Assembly: GCF_023555005.1 (NCBI RefSeq)
Contig: NZ_JAMJPJ010000012.1
Location: 1-64,000 of the forward strand
Length of the DNA: 64,000 nt
From: Halomonas llamarensis
Lineage (GTDB): Bacteria > Pseudomonadota > Gammaproteobacteria > Pseudomonadales > Halomonadaceae
Direction of reading: 5' to 3'
Shown piece by piece: positions 28,692 through 38,934 of this stretch. Positions within the stretch are counted from its first letter, which is position 1, and every line of letters starts with the position of its first letter. The notes under the pieces are model-generated. The model did no database searches. It was given only the letters and a program-made list of their open reading frames with translations, and had not been told where the DNA came from. The position numbers were made by a program, and so were the translations under genes.

Positions 28692-29633
28692 TTATGGAAC
28701 AGCGTCGAACGGCTGCCCTAAAAGGGCTTTGATGTGTGCTTCAACCCCATTGGCTAGTGTTATGAGGTTATAACCGCCTTCGAGAACGGAAACCACGCGA
28801 TTGTCTGCATACAGCGTCGCTATTTCCATTGCCAAGTGCGTTACCCAGTAGAAGTCTTCATTTTCTAGGCATATATCTGCCATCGGATCATCACGATGAG
28901 CATCAAAGCCGGCAGAAAGCATGACAAGATCAGGTTTAAACGCATGCAGGGCAGGCAGCCAGTGGTTTTCTACAATGCGACGGAATTCATCACTTTGTGT
29001 GCCCACTTCAAGCGGCGTATTCACTACGTTTTGCCACTCACTACGCAGGTAGCGCCATGGGTAGAAGGGGTATTGAAAGCTACTGCAGATAAGGTAGTTC
29101 GGGTTATTCTTAAAGATATCGATCGTACCGTTACACTGATGTACATCGAAGTCCAGAATAGCGATGCGCCGGGCCCCATATTTTTCACGTGCGTAGGCGG
29201 CACCAACCGCTATATTGTTATAGAAGCAAAAGCCCATTGCATCGGAAGCTTCCGCATGATGCCCCGGCGGCCTTGCCGCGCAAAATACGTTATCTGCTTG
29301 GCGCCGAAAAACTTGATCAACCCCGCGTAATACGGCCCCGGCTGACATGCGTGCTGCTTTTAAACTATCAGGGTTCATCATTGTGTCGCTATCGAGCGTC
29401 ACAATCCCTTCGATAGGAACGCATTTCTCTAAGGCTTTAAGATGGCGAATGGGGTGCACGCGCGCCAAGTCTTTATCAGTGGCCTCCTTGGCATCCCCCT
29501 GCATGGTTTGCTGAAGAAGACCGGATAGTGATAGCCGTGCACTAATCGCCTCTAAGCGTTTCGGGCTTTCTGGATGTTCAGGCCCCATGTGATGCAAAGA
29601 GCAGTGAGGGTGGGTAAGGTAGGCAGTAATCAT
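28692..29633 (-). CDS. Histone-deacetylase-family (AcuC/HDAC-like) deacetylase
   Basis: A zinc-dependent amidohydrolase of the HDAC superfamily, 313 residues. Active-site histidines H125-H126 (RPPGHHAEA), zinc ligands D163, H165 (ILDFDVHQCNGT) and D244 (SAGFDAHRDDP), and catalytic Y288 (EGGYN) are all present. The usual DVHHGNGT motif is altered: the second His is Gln166 and the Gly is Cys167, though neither is a zinc ligand. Substrates may be acetyl-lysine or acetylpolyamines. It is divergent from a Pat-type lysine acetyltransferase, suggesting a matched pair. Confidence 0.9.
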   Translation of the reverse strand: MITAYLTHPHCSLHHMGPEHPESPKRLEAISARLSLSGLLQQTMQGDAKEATDKDLARVHPIRHLKALEKCVPIEGIVTLDSDTMMNPDSLKAARMSAGAVLRGVDQVFRRQADNVFCAARPPGHHAEASDAMGFCFYNNIAVGAAYAREKYGARRIAILDFDVHQCNGTIDIFKNNPNYLICSSFQYPFYPWRYLRSEWQNVVNTPLEVGTQSDEFRRIVENHWLPALHAFKPDLVMLSAGFDAHRDDPMADICLENEDFYWVTHLAMEIATLYADNRVVSVLEGGYNLITLANGVEAHIKALLGQPFDAVP

Positions 29634-29787
29634 TCAAACGCTCCATTATGAATATAGGCACCATAATCGCCTCGAGGTGTCTTGCGACAGTGTCAATAAG
29701 TCTTAAATGGCATATTTATTTAGCCATTTGCTTTACCGTCGCGATGGCTGAGCGTACTTATTTTTGACCGTAGCGGGAGAGCTATAC

Positions 29788-32535
29788 GTGAGTACACGCT
29801 TTTTACACCATTTTTTTGAACCACGAACGATTGCGGTTTTTGGTGCCTCAGAAAAACCTGAATCGTTGGGTGGCTTAGTGCTGCGCAATATTCAAGAAGG
29901 TGGCTTTAAAGGCACTATCTGGGCGGTGAATCTGCGTGGTTATGCGCATGTCTTTGGTGAAACGTGCGTAAGCCACGTCAATGATCTTCCCGAGGTGCCT
30001 GACTTAGCCGTGATCTGTTCACCGATTGATGGCGTTCCCCAGCTCATTAAACAGTTAGGCCACTTTGGTGTAAAAGCCGCTATCGTTCTCTCTGGTGGCG
30101 CATATTTAGATCGTGATAAAGGCAATAAAGGATCCATTCGCGAACGCATGTTAAAAGGCGCCCGGGCTTCGGGTATTCGCTTGCTCGGGCCTGAATGTAT
30201 GGGCGTAATTGTGCCAGGGAAAAAGCTCAATGCTTCTTATGCGAGTCAGCAAGTAAAAGCCGGTCGCGTTGCCTACCTTGGCCAGTCTGGAATGCTTGCC
30301 AATGCGATGATCGATTGGGCGGGAGGTCGTGACGTTGGCTTTTCTCATTTAATCACCGTGGGCGATAGCGTCGATGTGCTGCTGCCTGACTTAATCGACT
30401 ACGTGAACCAGTTCTCCCCAGCCCAAGCAATTTTGCTGCACTTAGAGCGGGTCAACGATGCGCAGCATTTTATGACCGCAGTGCGTGACGCTTCACGCAA
30501 CCGCCTAGTGGTGGCGATTAAAAGTGGCCGTACGATCGAATCCGATATTTCGGGCATGCCGCCAACGCCTGGCATTGCTAACCGCGATAAAGTCTTTGAT
30601 GCGGCATTTTCGCGCGCAGGCGTTGTGCGGGTAAATGACTCCGATGAGCTCATTGATGCGCTAGAAACGCTTTCACGCATGAAGCCGCTTAAAGGAGATC
30701 GGCTTGCGGTGGTCTCCAACGGTTTGGGACCCGCGATGCTCGCCATCGACAAGCTTATTAGCGCTGGGGGAAAACTGGCTCAATTTAGCGTCGATACCCA
30801 GCATGCTCTGCATAAAAGCCAAGTGGATCTCACTAAACCGGGAGAAAACCCGGTAGACCTTGGAGGCAACGCAACACCACAACGCTTTGTCGAGGCGTTA
30901 GAAATCGTGGCCGCTGACGCCAATGTTGACGCCGTATTGGTGGTGCACGCGCCCACTCGTTTAGCACCATCAAAAGCAACGGCGCAGGCGCTGATTGAAA
31001 ATCGCAAAAAATTCCGGCGTAACTTATTGACCAGCTGGATGGGGTTAAAAGAGGCGCTGAATGCACGCCACGAGTGTAATGTTGCGGGTATTCCAACGTA
31101 CATCTCGCCGGAAAAAGCCGTTAAAGCGTTCATGCACATGGTGGATTACCAACGCGTTCAGCTACTGCTGCAAGAAATACCGCCAAGCCTACCGTTTTCC
31201 ACCAGCCTGGATGTTCGCGCCCAGTGCCGCACTTTGATTAAAAAGGCCAAGGAGGTGGGACGTCAAACATTAACCCACTCGGAAACGGCAAGCGTGCTGG
31301 AAGCCTATGGCATCCCTACCGCCACCAGTGTGTATGTTCACACGGAAGAGGAAGCCTTAGAAGCGGCGAAGCGTATTGACGGGGCAAAAGCACTAAAAGT
31401 CGTACACGAAGGAAATTGCTGGCCATATCGTTACCGCAAGCACCCTCATAAGATTTCAGCTGGGTTGCTGCAGGATTTGGAAACCGCTGAGGAAGTGGCA
31501 GATGGGGTTAAGCGTCTGGGCGAAAAAGTCCGGGATAAATTCCCTGAATATGTGATCCACGAGTACTGTCTACAGCCGATGCAGCGTGGTAAGCACTCGA
31601 TGCAGATTTGTGCCGGGGTTACGCGTGATCCGGTATTTGGGCCATTGATCGTTTTTGGTATTGGCGGCTATAAAGTGAATATTTTGGCTGATCGTCAGGT
31701 GGCACTACCTCCTTTGAATATGAGTCTTGCCGCCGATGTTGTCGGGCGAACCCATGCAGCGTCACTGCTACGTGAGCACTCTGCGGACTCTCAGCGCGAT
31801 ATCGATAGGCTCTGCCAGTTGCTCGTCAAGCTATCGCAAATGGCATCCGAGCTCACCGAGTTAAGAGGATTGGAAATTAACCCGTTACTTCTCAATCGCG
31901 ATGGAATCGTTGCGGTCGATTTTGCCATGGACCTTGGCCCGCCCGCACGCTTTGCCATTATGCCGTACCCTGAGGAGTTGCGTGAATGGGTGACGTTGAA
32001 AAATGGCTGGCAAGTTGAGGTCCGCCCGATTCGCGCCGAGGATGCACCGCTCATTACCAACTTCCACCGCCAGTTGTCAGAAGAGAGTATCCGGTTTCGC
32101 TACTTCCACAATAAATCAGACCTGACGAAACGCGATTTATCGATGTTGTCGCACATCAATTACGATCGTCAGATGGCTTTTATTGCCGAACATCAATGCG
32201 ATGATGGCAGCAAAGAGATGTTGGGCGTTGTACGAGTGTTTAATGACCCTGACAATATTCGCACCGAATTCTCAGTGATTATTCGTGACGATCTTCAGGG
32301 GCTTGGGATTGGTAGCCTACTGATGAAGAAAATGATTGATTACTGTCGTAGCATCGGCACGTTAGAAATGATCGGTAAAATCATGGTGGATAATCACCCG
32401 ATGCGAGCACTGATGAAGTACCTAGGCTTTAAGTGCCGCTATAACATGGAAGAGCAGGTAGTTGATGCGGTGATGCGCCTTAATGAACCCGAAAGCGAGT
32501 GGCAACGCCACCGCTTGGAGAGCTTGCCTGACTAA
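29788..32535 (+). CDS. Pat-type protein lysine acetyltransferase (acyl-CoA synthetase-like domains plus GNAT)
   Basis: A 915-residue protein of the PatZ/Pat class. It has a CoA-binding fold (TIAVFGASEKPESLGG), a succinyl-CoA-ligase-like part, an ATP-grasp domain (LTHSETASVLEAYGIPTATS) and a C-terminal GNAT domain (last ~165 residues, acetyl-CoA loop LQGLGIGSLLMKK). Where active NDP-forming synthetases have SHTG, this has PPTPGIANRDKVFDAAF. The catalytic histidine is therefore missing, as in known Pat enzymes, which act only as acetyltransferases. GTG at 29788 with GGGAGAG upstream is preferred to TTG at 29764. Confidence 0.9.
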   Translation: MSTRFLHHFFEPRTIAVFGASEKPESLGGLVLRNIQEGGFKGTIWAVNLRGYAHVFGETCVSHVNDLPEVPDLAVICSPIDGVPQLIKQLGHFGVKAAIVLSGGAYLDRDKGNKGSIRERMLKGARASGIRLLGPECMGVIVPGKKLNASYASQQVKAGRVAYLGQSGMLANAMIDWAGGRDVGFSHLITVGDSVDVLLPDLIDYVNQFSPAQAILLHLERVNDAQHFMTAVRDASRNRLVVAIKSGRTIESDISGMPPTPGIANRDKVFDAAFSRAGVVRVNDSDELIDALETLSRMKPLKGDRLAVVSNGLGPAMLAIDKLISAGGKLAQFSVDTQHALHKSQVDLTKPGENPVDLGGNATPQRFVEALEIVAADANVDAVLVVHAPTRLAPSKATAQALIENRKKFRRNLLTSWMGLKEALNARHECNVAGIPTYISPEKAVKAFMHMVDYQRVQLLLQEIPPSLPFSTSLDVRAQCRTLIKKAKEVGRQTLTHSETASVLEAYGIPTATSVYVHTEEEALEAAKRIDGAKALKVVHEGNCWPYRYRKHPHKISAGLLQDLETAEEVADGVKRLGEKVRDKFPEYVIHEYCLQPMQRGKHSMQICAGVTRDPVFGPLIVFGIGGYKVNILADRQVALPPLNMSLAADVVGRTHAASLLREHSADSQRDIDRLCQLLVKLSQMASELTELRGLEINPLLLNRDGIVAVDFAMDLGPPARFAIMPYPEELREWVTLKNGWQVEVRPIRAEDAPLITNFHRQLSEESIRFRYFHNKSDLTKRDLSMLSHINYDRQMAFIAEHQCDDGSKEMLGVVRVFNDPDNIRTEFSVIIRDDLQGLGIGSLLMKKMIDYCRSIGTLEMIGKIMVDNHPMRALMKYLGFKCRYNMEEQVVDAVMRLNEPESEWQRHRLESLPD

Positions 32536-32544
32536 GTAAGGCCT

Positions 32545-32577
32545 GAACACGAGGACGATATTCTCGCCCTTGTGTTC
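32545..32577. repeat. Imperfect hairpin between the convergent pat and pdxH genes
   Basis: GAACACGAGG (32545-32554) pairs with CCTTGTGTTC (32568-32577), with one G-T wobble. No T-run follows. It may slow transcription from either side. Confidence 0.4.
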
Positions 32578-32616
32578 GCTCTAACCTGATTTGGATACTT
32601 ACCACACTAACGAGAA

Positions 32617-33261
32617 TTAAGGCGCGAGGCGAAAGCGATTCCAGATTTCGCCTTCACGGCGCTCAAAGCGTATACGGTCATGCAAGCGACTAGGTTGGCC
32701 TTGCCAGAACTCAATCATATCGGGGATAACGCGATAGCCACCCCAGTGAATTGGGCGCGGGATATCTTGGCCTTCATACGCTTGTTCAAAGCGCGTTTGA
32801 CGCTCTTCTATCCAGTTGCGGTTAGGAATGATAACGCTTTGTGTCGCAATCCATGCGCCCAGCTGATTACCTCGCGGACGACTGTCAAAATACTCATCGG
32901 ATTCGTCGGCAGAGACCTGCTCTGTACGTCCTTCAATACGCACTTGACGAGAAAGAGACGGCCACCAAAACGTCAATGCCGCATAGGGAACATTGTTAAG
33001 TTCGCTACCTTTGTGGCTATGGTAGTTAGTGAAAAATACCATGCCATTTTCATCGAAACCTTTAAGCAACACGACGCGAGCGTGAGGGTGCCCTTGACTG
33101 TCTACGGTGGCAAGCGTCATGGCATTGCCGTCTTTTCCTTCGCTCTCAAGGGCTAACGTAAACCATTCATCAAACAGAGCAAAGGGGTCATCAGACGTGT
33201 GTGACTCGTCTAGCCGACCTCCCTCATAGTCGCGACGAATGTCGGCAATATTACGTGTCAT
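32617..33261 (-). CDS. pdxH: Pyridoxamine 5'-phosphate oxidase
   Basis: Makes pyridoxal 5'-phosphate, using FMN and oxygen. 214 residues from the ATG at 33261, which has GGGGGAG seven bases upstream; E. coli PdxH has 218. FMN/PLP blocks RVVLLKGFDENGMVFFTNYH and RQVRIEGRTEQV, and the C-terminal RLHDRIRFER are present. A longer open frame upstream lacks family-like sequence. Confidence 0.94.
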   Translation of the reverse strand: MTRNIADIRRDYEGGRLDESHTSDDPFALFDEWFTLALESEGKDGNAMTLATVDSQGHPHARVVLLKGFDENGMVFFTNYHSHKGSELNNVPYAALTFWWPSLSRQVRIEGRTEQVSADESDEYFDSRPRGNQLGAWIATQSVIIPNRNWIEERQTRFEQAYEGQDIPRPIHWGGYRVIPDMIEFWQGQPSRLHDRIRFERREGEIWNRFRLAP

Positions 33262-33450
33262 TGTATTACTCCCCCAAAATGTTTTACCTATGTTCGCTGC
33301 TCTAATGCAAAAGCTCAAGCGCTCTTTTTGTTATAAGGCGGACTCTCCGGTTTGCACCACAAGCTGCGACGAACCGCCTCGCATTCTATGAGAATCAAGG
33401 GATAAATGCGAAACTCATAACTCTTCTAACGCCGTCATGAGAGCTCAGCA

Positions 33451-34128
33451 ATGCGTCACGTTTTTGTATGGGATATTTACGTTCGGGTGTTTCACTGGGG
33501 GTTAGTGGGTGCTGTGATAATGGCGTTTTACACTATGGAAACCAGCGGTGCGCCGTTTCTTTTCCCTATTGAAGTGCATGCGAAAGCAGGATATACCGTA
33601 CTTGGGCTCTTGGCTTTTCGCTGGCTTTGGGGGCTGGTGGGTAGTCATTATGCACGCTTTCATACCTTCCTTGCGGGGCCGTCCGGTTCACTTGGCTACG
33701 CGAAAGCGACGATTCAGCGCTCGGCTACGTCTTACGCAGGGCATAATCCGCTGGGTGGCTGGATGGTTGTAGTCATGCTGCTATCCTTAACGTTTCAGGC
33801 GGTTAGTGGGCTTTTTTTAAGCGACGATATCTTCTTCCAAGGACCGCTTCATGGTCTTTTTGGCGGCGATGTCAGCAAAGCGCTCTTCAGCTGGCATCGG
33901 TTTAATTCCAACCTTTTGGTCGTGCTTATCGGGTTGCACTTGGTGGCAATTGTGGCGCACCGGCTGATGGGGGAAAAACTGGTAAAGGGGATGGTTACCG
34001 GTGTTAAAACGCTTTCGCATCCTCCTGTGGATTACCCAGCCTCGGGCGAGGTAAAAATACGTTGGGGATGGGCATTAGTGGCTATTTTTGTAGGAATTGC
34101 GGTTACGCTTACGTTTTGGCTTGGGTAA
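33451..34128 (+). CDS. Cytochrome b561-family diheme-type membrane protein
   Basis: A four-helix b-type cytochrome of 225 residues. Candidate heme ligands are His in VRVFHWG (helix 1), IEVHAKAG (helix 2), FSWHRFN and LIGLHLVA (helices 3-4). Such proteins pass electrons from quinol to partner dehydrogenases or soluble cytochromes. No partner gene is adjacent. A good terminator follows. Confidence 0.88.
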   Translation: MRHVFVWDIYVRVFHWGLVGAVIMAFYTMETSGAPFLFPIEVHAKAGYTVLGLLAFRWLWGLVGSHYARFHTFLAGPSGSLGYAKATIQRSATSYAGHNPLGGWMVVVMLLSLTFQAVSGLFLSDDIFFQGPLHGLFGGDVSKALFSWHRFNSNLLVVLIGLHLVAIVAHRLMGEKLVKGMVTGVKTLSHPPVDYPASGEVKIRWGWALVAIFVGIAVTLTFWLG

Positions 34129-34148
34129 GTCATGATGGTTAATAACAA

Positions 34149-34180
34149 AACCGCTGAGAAGTGCGCGCTTCTCAGCGGTT
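34149..34180. terminator. Intrinsic terminator after the cytochrome b561 gene
   Basis: AACCGCTGAGAAG (34149-34161) pairs perfectly with CTTCTCAGCGGTT (34168-34180) around a six-base loop. The flanks are A-rich on the left and contain TTTC on the right. Confidence 0.8.
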
Positions 34181-34251
34181 AGTTTCTGATGAGTTGTTAG
34201 CAGCTAAGGCAAACGATTCAGCACTTTTCGCCATAATTCATGTGATATGGG

Positions 34252-34646
34252 TCATTGGTGAAACCGTAACTGACGGCTGCGAAAGCGGGCATAGCCCATG
34301 CAGCCGGTAAATAGAGCCAAGGAGACTAGCGCTTCCACCACCCCCCGTAATGCTTGGCTAGGCAGTGTGGCCACCATGACACCTTGAGTAAAATAGAGCA
34401 GGCTGACAAAAGCCAGCCAAGCATGCCCTCGTGGTCGACGCCCAATAATAGAAGGCAAAAACAGTACAAGGGGGAGTATAAACGCGACGATAGGGCGCCA
34501 ATTAAACGTGTCCCCTTGAAGCAGGAAGCCGCGATAAAGCGTCAGTAACATAAGTGCTGCATAGCTTAGGATGACTAATTGGCGCGAGCGCAGGGTTAAG
34601 TTATCCAGCCCGTACTGCTGTTCGACGTTCTCCAGCCACTGACGCA

Positions 34647-34647
<1 letters not shown>
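34252..34647 (-). CDS. DUF2069 membrane protein
   Basis: 131 residues with about four hydrophobic helices. The sequence FLLPSIIG-type turn (VLFLPSIIGRRPRGHAWLAF) and FTQGVMVA block fit DUF2069. No function is known. It follows wrbA directly (shared base at 34647), an arrangement also seen in pseudomonads. Confidence 0.82.
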
Positions 34648-35785
<1,138 letters not shown>

Positions 35786-35874
35786 GGCGATTCCTTTATT
35801 GTCCCATATCGAATGCTTAAGCATTGTGCCTGCTTTTGCTACGATGCGCTCTCGACCTGCCGGAGGAATGCAAC

Positions 35875-36465
35875 ATGAATCAGTCACTGCGTGATGACCG
35901 GGATTTCAGGGCAATGATGGGGGATGTGAAACCGCTAAGGAGCCACAACCGAGCGGAAACGGGGAAAAAACGTTCCGATGCAACAGAAGCTCAGCGCGCA
36001 AGACGGGAGTCGGCAGAAGAAGCGTTAGGTGAGCGTAACTTCCTCTCGGATGATTTTGTTGATTTGGTGCCACCGTTTGATCCGATCACGTTTCGCCGTG
36101 AGGGCATTCAGCAGGGTGTCGTGGATAAGCTCAAACATGGGGGATATTCGGTGCAAGCGCAGCTTCATCTTAATCGTCGGCCGCTAGCGGAGTGTCGCCG
36201 CTTGCTTTTCCCTTTCATCTACGATGCCTACGCTCACGACCTGCGATCCATATTGATTGTCCACGGCCGGGGGCGAGATATCGATAGTCCTGCCAATGTC
36301 TTACGTTCTTATGTGGCGAAATGGCTCATGCAGTTTGACGAAGTGCAGGCCTATATTTCGGCGCAATCCTCTGACGGCGGGTTGGGGGCGACTTGGGTCA
36401 TGCTGCGAAAAAGCGAGCGGTCCAAAGCCAATAACCGTGAGCGCCAGCAGAAACGCCGTGGCTAG
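35875..36465 (+). CDS. smrA: Smr-domain DNA endonuclease-like protein
   Basis: 196 residues. A charged N-terminal half is followed by a C-terminal Smr domain: LHLNRRPLAECRRLL (the LDLHG-like block), then ILIVHGRGRDIDSP, whose HGRG matches the catalytic HGxG motif. Smr proteins nick DNA or act on stalled ribosomes. The exact role here is not known. GGAGGA lies seven bases before the ATG. A hairpin follows the stop. Confidence 0.85.
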   Translation: MNQSLRDDRDFRAMMGDVKPLRSHNRAETGKKRSDATEAQRARRESAEEALGERNFLSDDFVDLVPPFDPITFRREGIQQGVVDKLKHGGYSVQAQLHLNRRPLAECRRLLFPFIYDAYAHDLRSILIVHGRGRDIDSPANVLRSYVAKWLMQFDEVQAYISAQSSDGGLGATWVMLRKSERSKANNRERQQKRRG

Positions 36466-36496
36466 CTATCGCCAATTCAGCCGTCGTCAACACAAA

Positions 36497-36518
36497 GGGG
36501 CAGCCGCATGGCTGCCCC
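36497..36518. terminator. Strong hairpin after smrA
   Basis: GGGGCAGCC (36497-36505) pairs with GGCTGCCCC (36510-36518) around GCAT. No T-run follows, so this is a probable rather than classical terminator, placed between convergent genes. Confidence 0.55.
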
Positions 36519-36521
36519 CTG

Positions 36522-36569
36522 TGGTTAGATGACCGAGTGGTTAGATGACTGAGTGCTTAGATAGCTGAC
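36522..36569. repeat. Three imperfect 16-bp tandem repeats
   Basis: TGGTTAGATGACCGAG (36522-36537), TGGTTAGATGACTGAG (36538-36553) and TGCTTAGATAGCTGAC (36554-36569) follow one another without gap. The first two differ by one base. They sit between the ends of two convergent genes. Confidence 0.85.
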
Positions 36570-36573
36570 GCAC

Positions 36574-37116
36574 TTAGCGATTAGCGTTAAGGCGTTTTTC
36601 AAACAGTGCCTGGCGTTCTTGGACATCCGGTTGGTAGTGTACGCTGAAAAAACTCAGTGCCCTAAGGGCATCCTCGGGGTGCTGGTCATCGCGAAGCGCC
36701 ATGGCGGTAAAGCCACAGCGGCGCATGTACTCCAACTGGTCGACCAGTACATCACCAACCGCGCGCACTTCACCCTGGTAGCCGAAGCGCTCGCGCAATA
36801 GCCGAGCAAGGGTGTAGCCCCGGCCGTCGGTAAACGCCGGAAAATCAATGGCGACTGCCTGGGCCGAACGGATCTCATCGGCCAGAATAGCCGTGAGTTC
36901 GCAATCGCTTGCCAGCAGCGGTGCCAGTTCGGTGTCTTCCTGATGAGCTTTCCAGAGCGCCAGTGGTACAAACGCAGGGCGCTGCTCAGGTAGCGCCTCA
37001 GCGTCGTAAGACACACACCAAGCGTTTTCCGCCGCCAGTTCACCATTTTCGATCAGGTGATCAGCATGAACCGGCGTTAGCTCAATCGCATCGGCCTGCT
37101 TGTCATTAGGCGGCAT
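36574..37116 (-). CDS. DUF934 protein of the sulfite reductase locus
   Basis: 180 residues. The block AVAIDFPAFTDGRGYTLARLLRERFGYQGEVRAVGDVLVDQ is the DUF934 core, present here across residues about 86-128. Members are nearly always encoded beside CysI and are thought to help sulfite reduction; no activity is proven. ATG at 37116 has AGGAG seven bases upstream, inside the end of cysI, and overlaps it by 11 bases. Confidence 0.88.
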   Translation of the reverse strand: MPPNDKQADAIELTPVHADHLIENGELAAENAWCVSYDAEALPEQRPAFVPLALWKAHQEDTELAPLLASDCELTAILADEIRSAQAVAIDFPAFTDGRGYTLARLLRERFGYQGEVRAVGDVLVDQLEYMRRCGFTAMALRDDQHPEDALRALSFFSVHYQPDVQERQALFEKRLNANR

Positions 37117-38761
37117 AAACACGCTCCTTGAAGGGTTTCAGTCCAATACGGCGATAGGTGTCCAGAAAGCGTTCATCTTCATGGCGCTGGGCCACGTAGA
37201 CTTCCAGCACTTTTTCGACGACACCGGGTACGTCTTCACGGAAAAAGGAGGGGCCGAGGATCTTGCCCAAAGAAGCATCATCGGTCGAGTTGCCGCCAAT
37301 CGATATTTGGTAGTACTCCTCGCCCTTTTTATCAACGCCCAAAATGCCAATATGCCCCACGTGGTGGTGACCACAAGCATTCATGCAGCCGGAAATGTTC
37401 AAATCCAGCGGCCCCAGATCGTAAAGGAAATCGAGGTCTTCAAAGCGTTCCTGCAAAGCCTGGGCGATCGGTATCGACACCGCGTTAGCCAGGCTGCAGT
37501 AATCGCCGCCCGGGCAGCAGATGATGTCGTTGAGCGTGCCCACTGTTGGGTTGGCCATGCCCAGCGCTTCAAGCGCTTGCCAAAGGGTTTGAAGCTCGTC
37601 CACCGGCACGTCGGAAAGTACCAGGTTCTGCTCGTGGGTAACGCGGACTTCGCCGAAACTGTAACGGTCAGCGAGGTCGGCGATGGCGTCCATTTGGTCA
37701 GCCGTCACGTCGCCGGGGGCATGCTCGCGGCGCTTGAGGGATAGCGTCACGGCTTTATAGCCGTAGACCTTGTGGTCGGTCACGTTATTGGTCACAAAGC
37801 GTGCAAAGCCTCGGTTTTCCCGACGAAAGCGCTCGTAATCAGCTACTGCGCTTTCTTCCACGCTGCGCCGTTCAGGCTCTGGAAAGTGGCTTTTAGCTGC
37901 CTCGATCGCGGCAGCATTGAGCGTCTGAGGGCCATCTTTCAAATGCACCCACTCTTCCTCGACGCGACGGCGGAACTCTTCGATCCCCAGCGCCTTGACC
38001 AGGATCTTGATCCGCGCTTTAAATTTGTTGTCGCGACGCCCAAACTGGTTGTAGACCCGTACGCACGCTTCCAGATAGGTGAGCAGGTGTTGCCAGGGCA
38101 GGTCGTCGCGTACCACATCGCCGATCATCGGCGTGCGGCCCAGGCCTCCGCCAGCGAGAACTCTGACGCGCAGTTCGCCAGCCTCGTTGTACCATAGCCG
38201 CAGGCCGATATCATGAACCTGGATGGCCGCGCGGTCCTGAGAGGCGCCGCTGACGGCGATCTTGAACTTGCGTGGCAGATAGGCAAATTCAGGGTGTAGC
38301 GTCGACCATTGGCGAATCAGCTCGCACCAGGGACGCGGATCTTCCACTTCATCGTTGGCAATGCCGGCAAACTGGTCGCTGGTGGTATTACGAATGCAGT
38401 TGCCGCTGGTCTGAATCGCATGCATCTGGACGTTGGCCAAATCCGCCAGAATGTCCGGCACATCTTCCAGGGCAGGCCAATTGAGCTGCAGATTTTGGCG
38501 CGTGGTGAAGTGTCCATAGCCGCGGTCGTAACGACGGGTAATATCCCCCAGCGCACGCAGCTGACGACCAGCCAACATGCCGTACGGGATCGCAATGCGC
38601 AGCATGGGCGCATGGCGTTGGATATAGAGACCATTCTGCAAACGTAGTGGACGAAATTCTTCTTCTCCCAAACGCCCGTCGCGGTAGCGATCCATTTGAT
38701 CGCGAAATTGAGCGACGCGCTCATCTACCAGCGTTTGGTCATGGGTGTCATAGCGGTACAT
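37106..38761 (-). CDS. cysI: Sulfite reductase hemoprotein subunit
   Basis: Reduces sulfite to sulfide for cysteine synthesis, by family. 551 residues. The siroheme/4Fe-4S ligands are C416 and C422 (CCPGGDYCSLANA) and C459 and C463 (NISGCMNACGHHH). Ferredoxin-like half-domains begin MLRIAIPYGMLAG and HAPGDVTADQ. No cysJ flavoprotein is adjacent, so the electron donor is probably a ferredoxin or a distant protein. Forms an operon with the DUF934 gene. The 173-base region upstream is very AT-rich and likely holds the promoter. Confidence 0.92.
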   Translation of the reverse strand: MYRYDTHDQTLVDERVAQFRDQMDRYRDGRLGEEEFRPLRLQNGLYIQRHAPMLRIAIPYGMLAGRQLRALGDITRRYDRGYGHFTTRQNLQLNWPALEDVPDILADLANVQMHAIQTSGNCIRNTTSDQFAGIANDEVEDPRPWCELIRQWSTLHPEFAYLPRKFKIAVSGASQDRAAIQVHDIGLRLWYNEAGELRVRVLAGGGLGRTPMIGDVVRDDLPWQHLLTYLEACVRVYNQFGRRDNKFKARIKILVKALGIEEFRRRVEEEWVHLKDGPQTLNAAAIEAAKSHFPEPERRSVEESAVADYERFRRENRGFARFVTNNVTDHKVYGYKAVTLSLKRREHAPGDVTADQMDAIADLADRYSFGEVRVTHEQNLVLSDVPVDELQTLWQALEALGMANPTVGTLNDIICCPGGDYCSLANAVSIPIAQALQERFEDLDFLYDLGPLDLNISGCMNACGHHHVGHIGILGVDKKGEEYYQISIGGNSTDDASLGKILGPSFFREDVPGVVEKVLEVYVAQRHEDERFLDTYRRIGLKPFKERVYAA

Positions 38762-38934
38762 GGGGCACGGTCCTGCTTAATGCGAAGGTGTCGAGCGGAG
38801 CGACACGCTGTTGTTAGCCAAGGTGGTTAACCAAACAACTAAAGCTAAGAGTTGATACACCTTAACGCGGGCTAAATATTCCACAAAAGAATATATAATT
38901 ATCTTTTTATTTCTAAATGATATTTAAAAAGCGC

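Noticed and set aside
36522..36569. CRISPR-like array
   Set aside because: The units are directly adjacent without spacers, and no cas gene is present.
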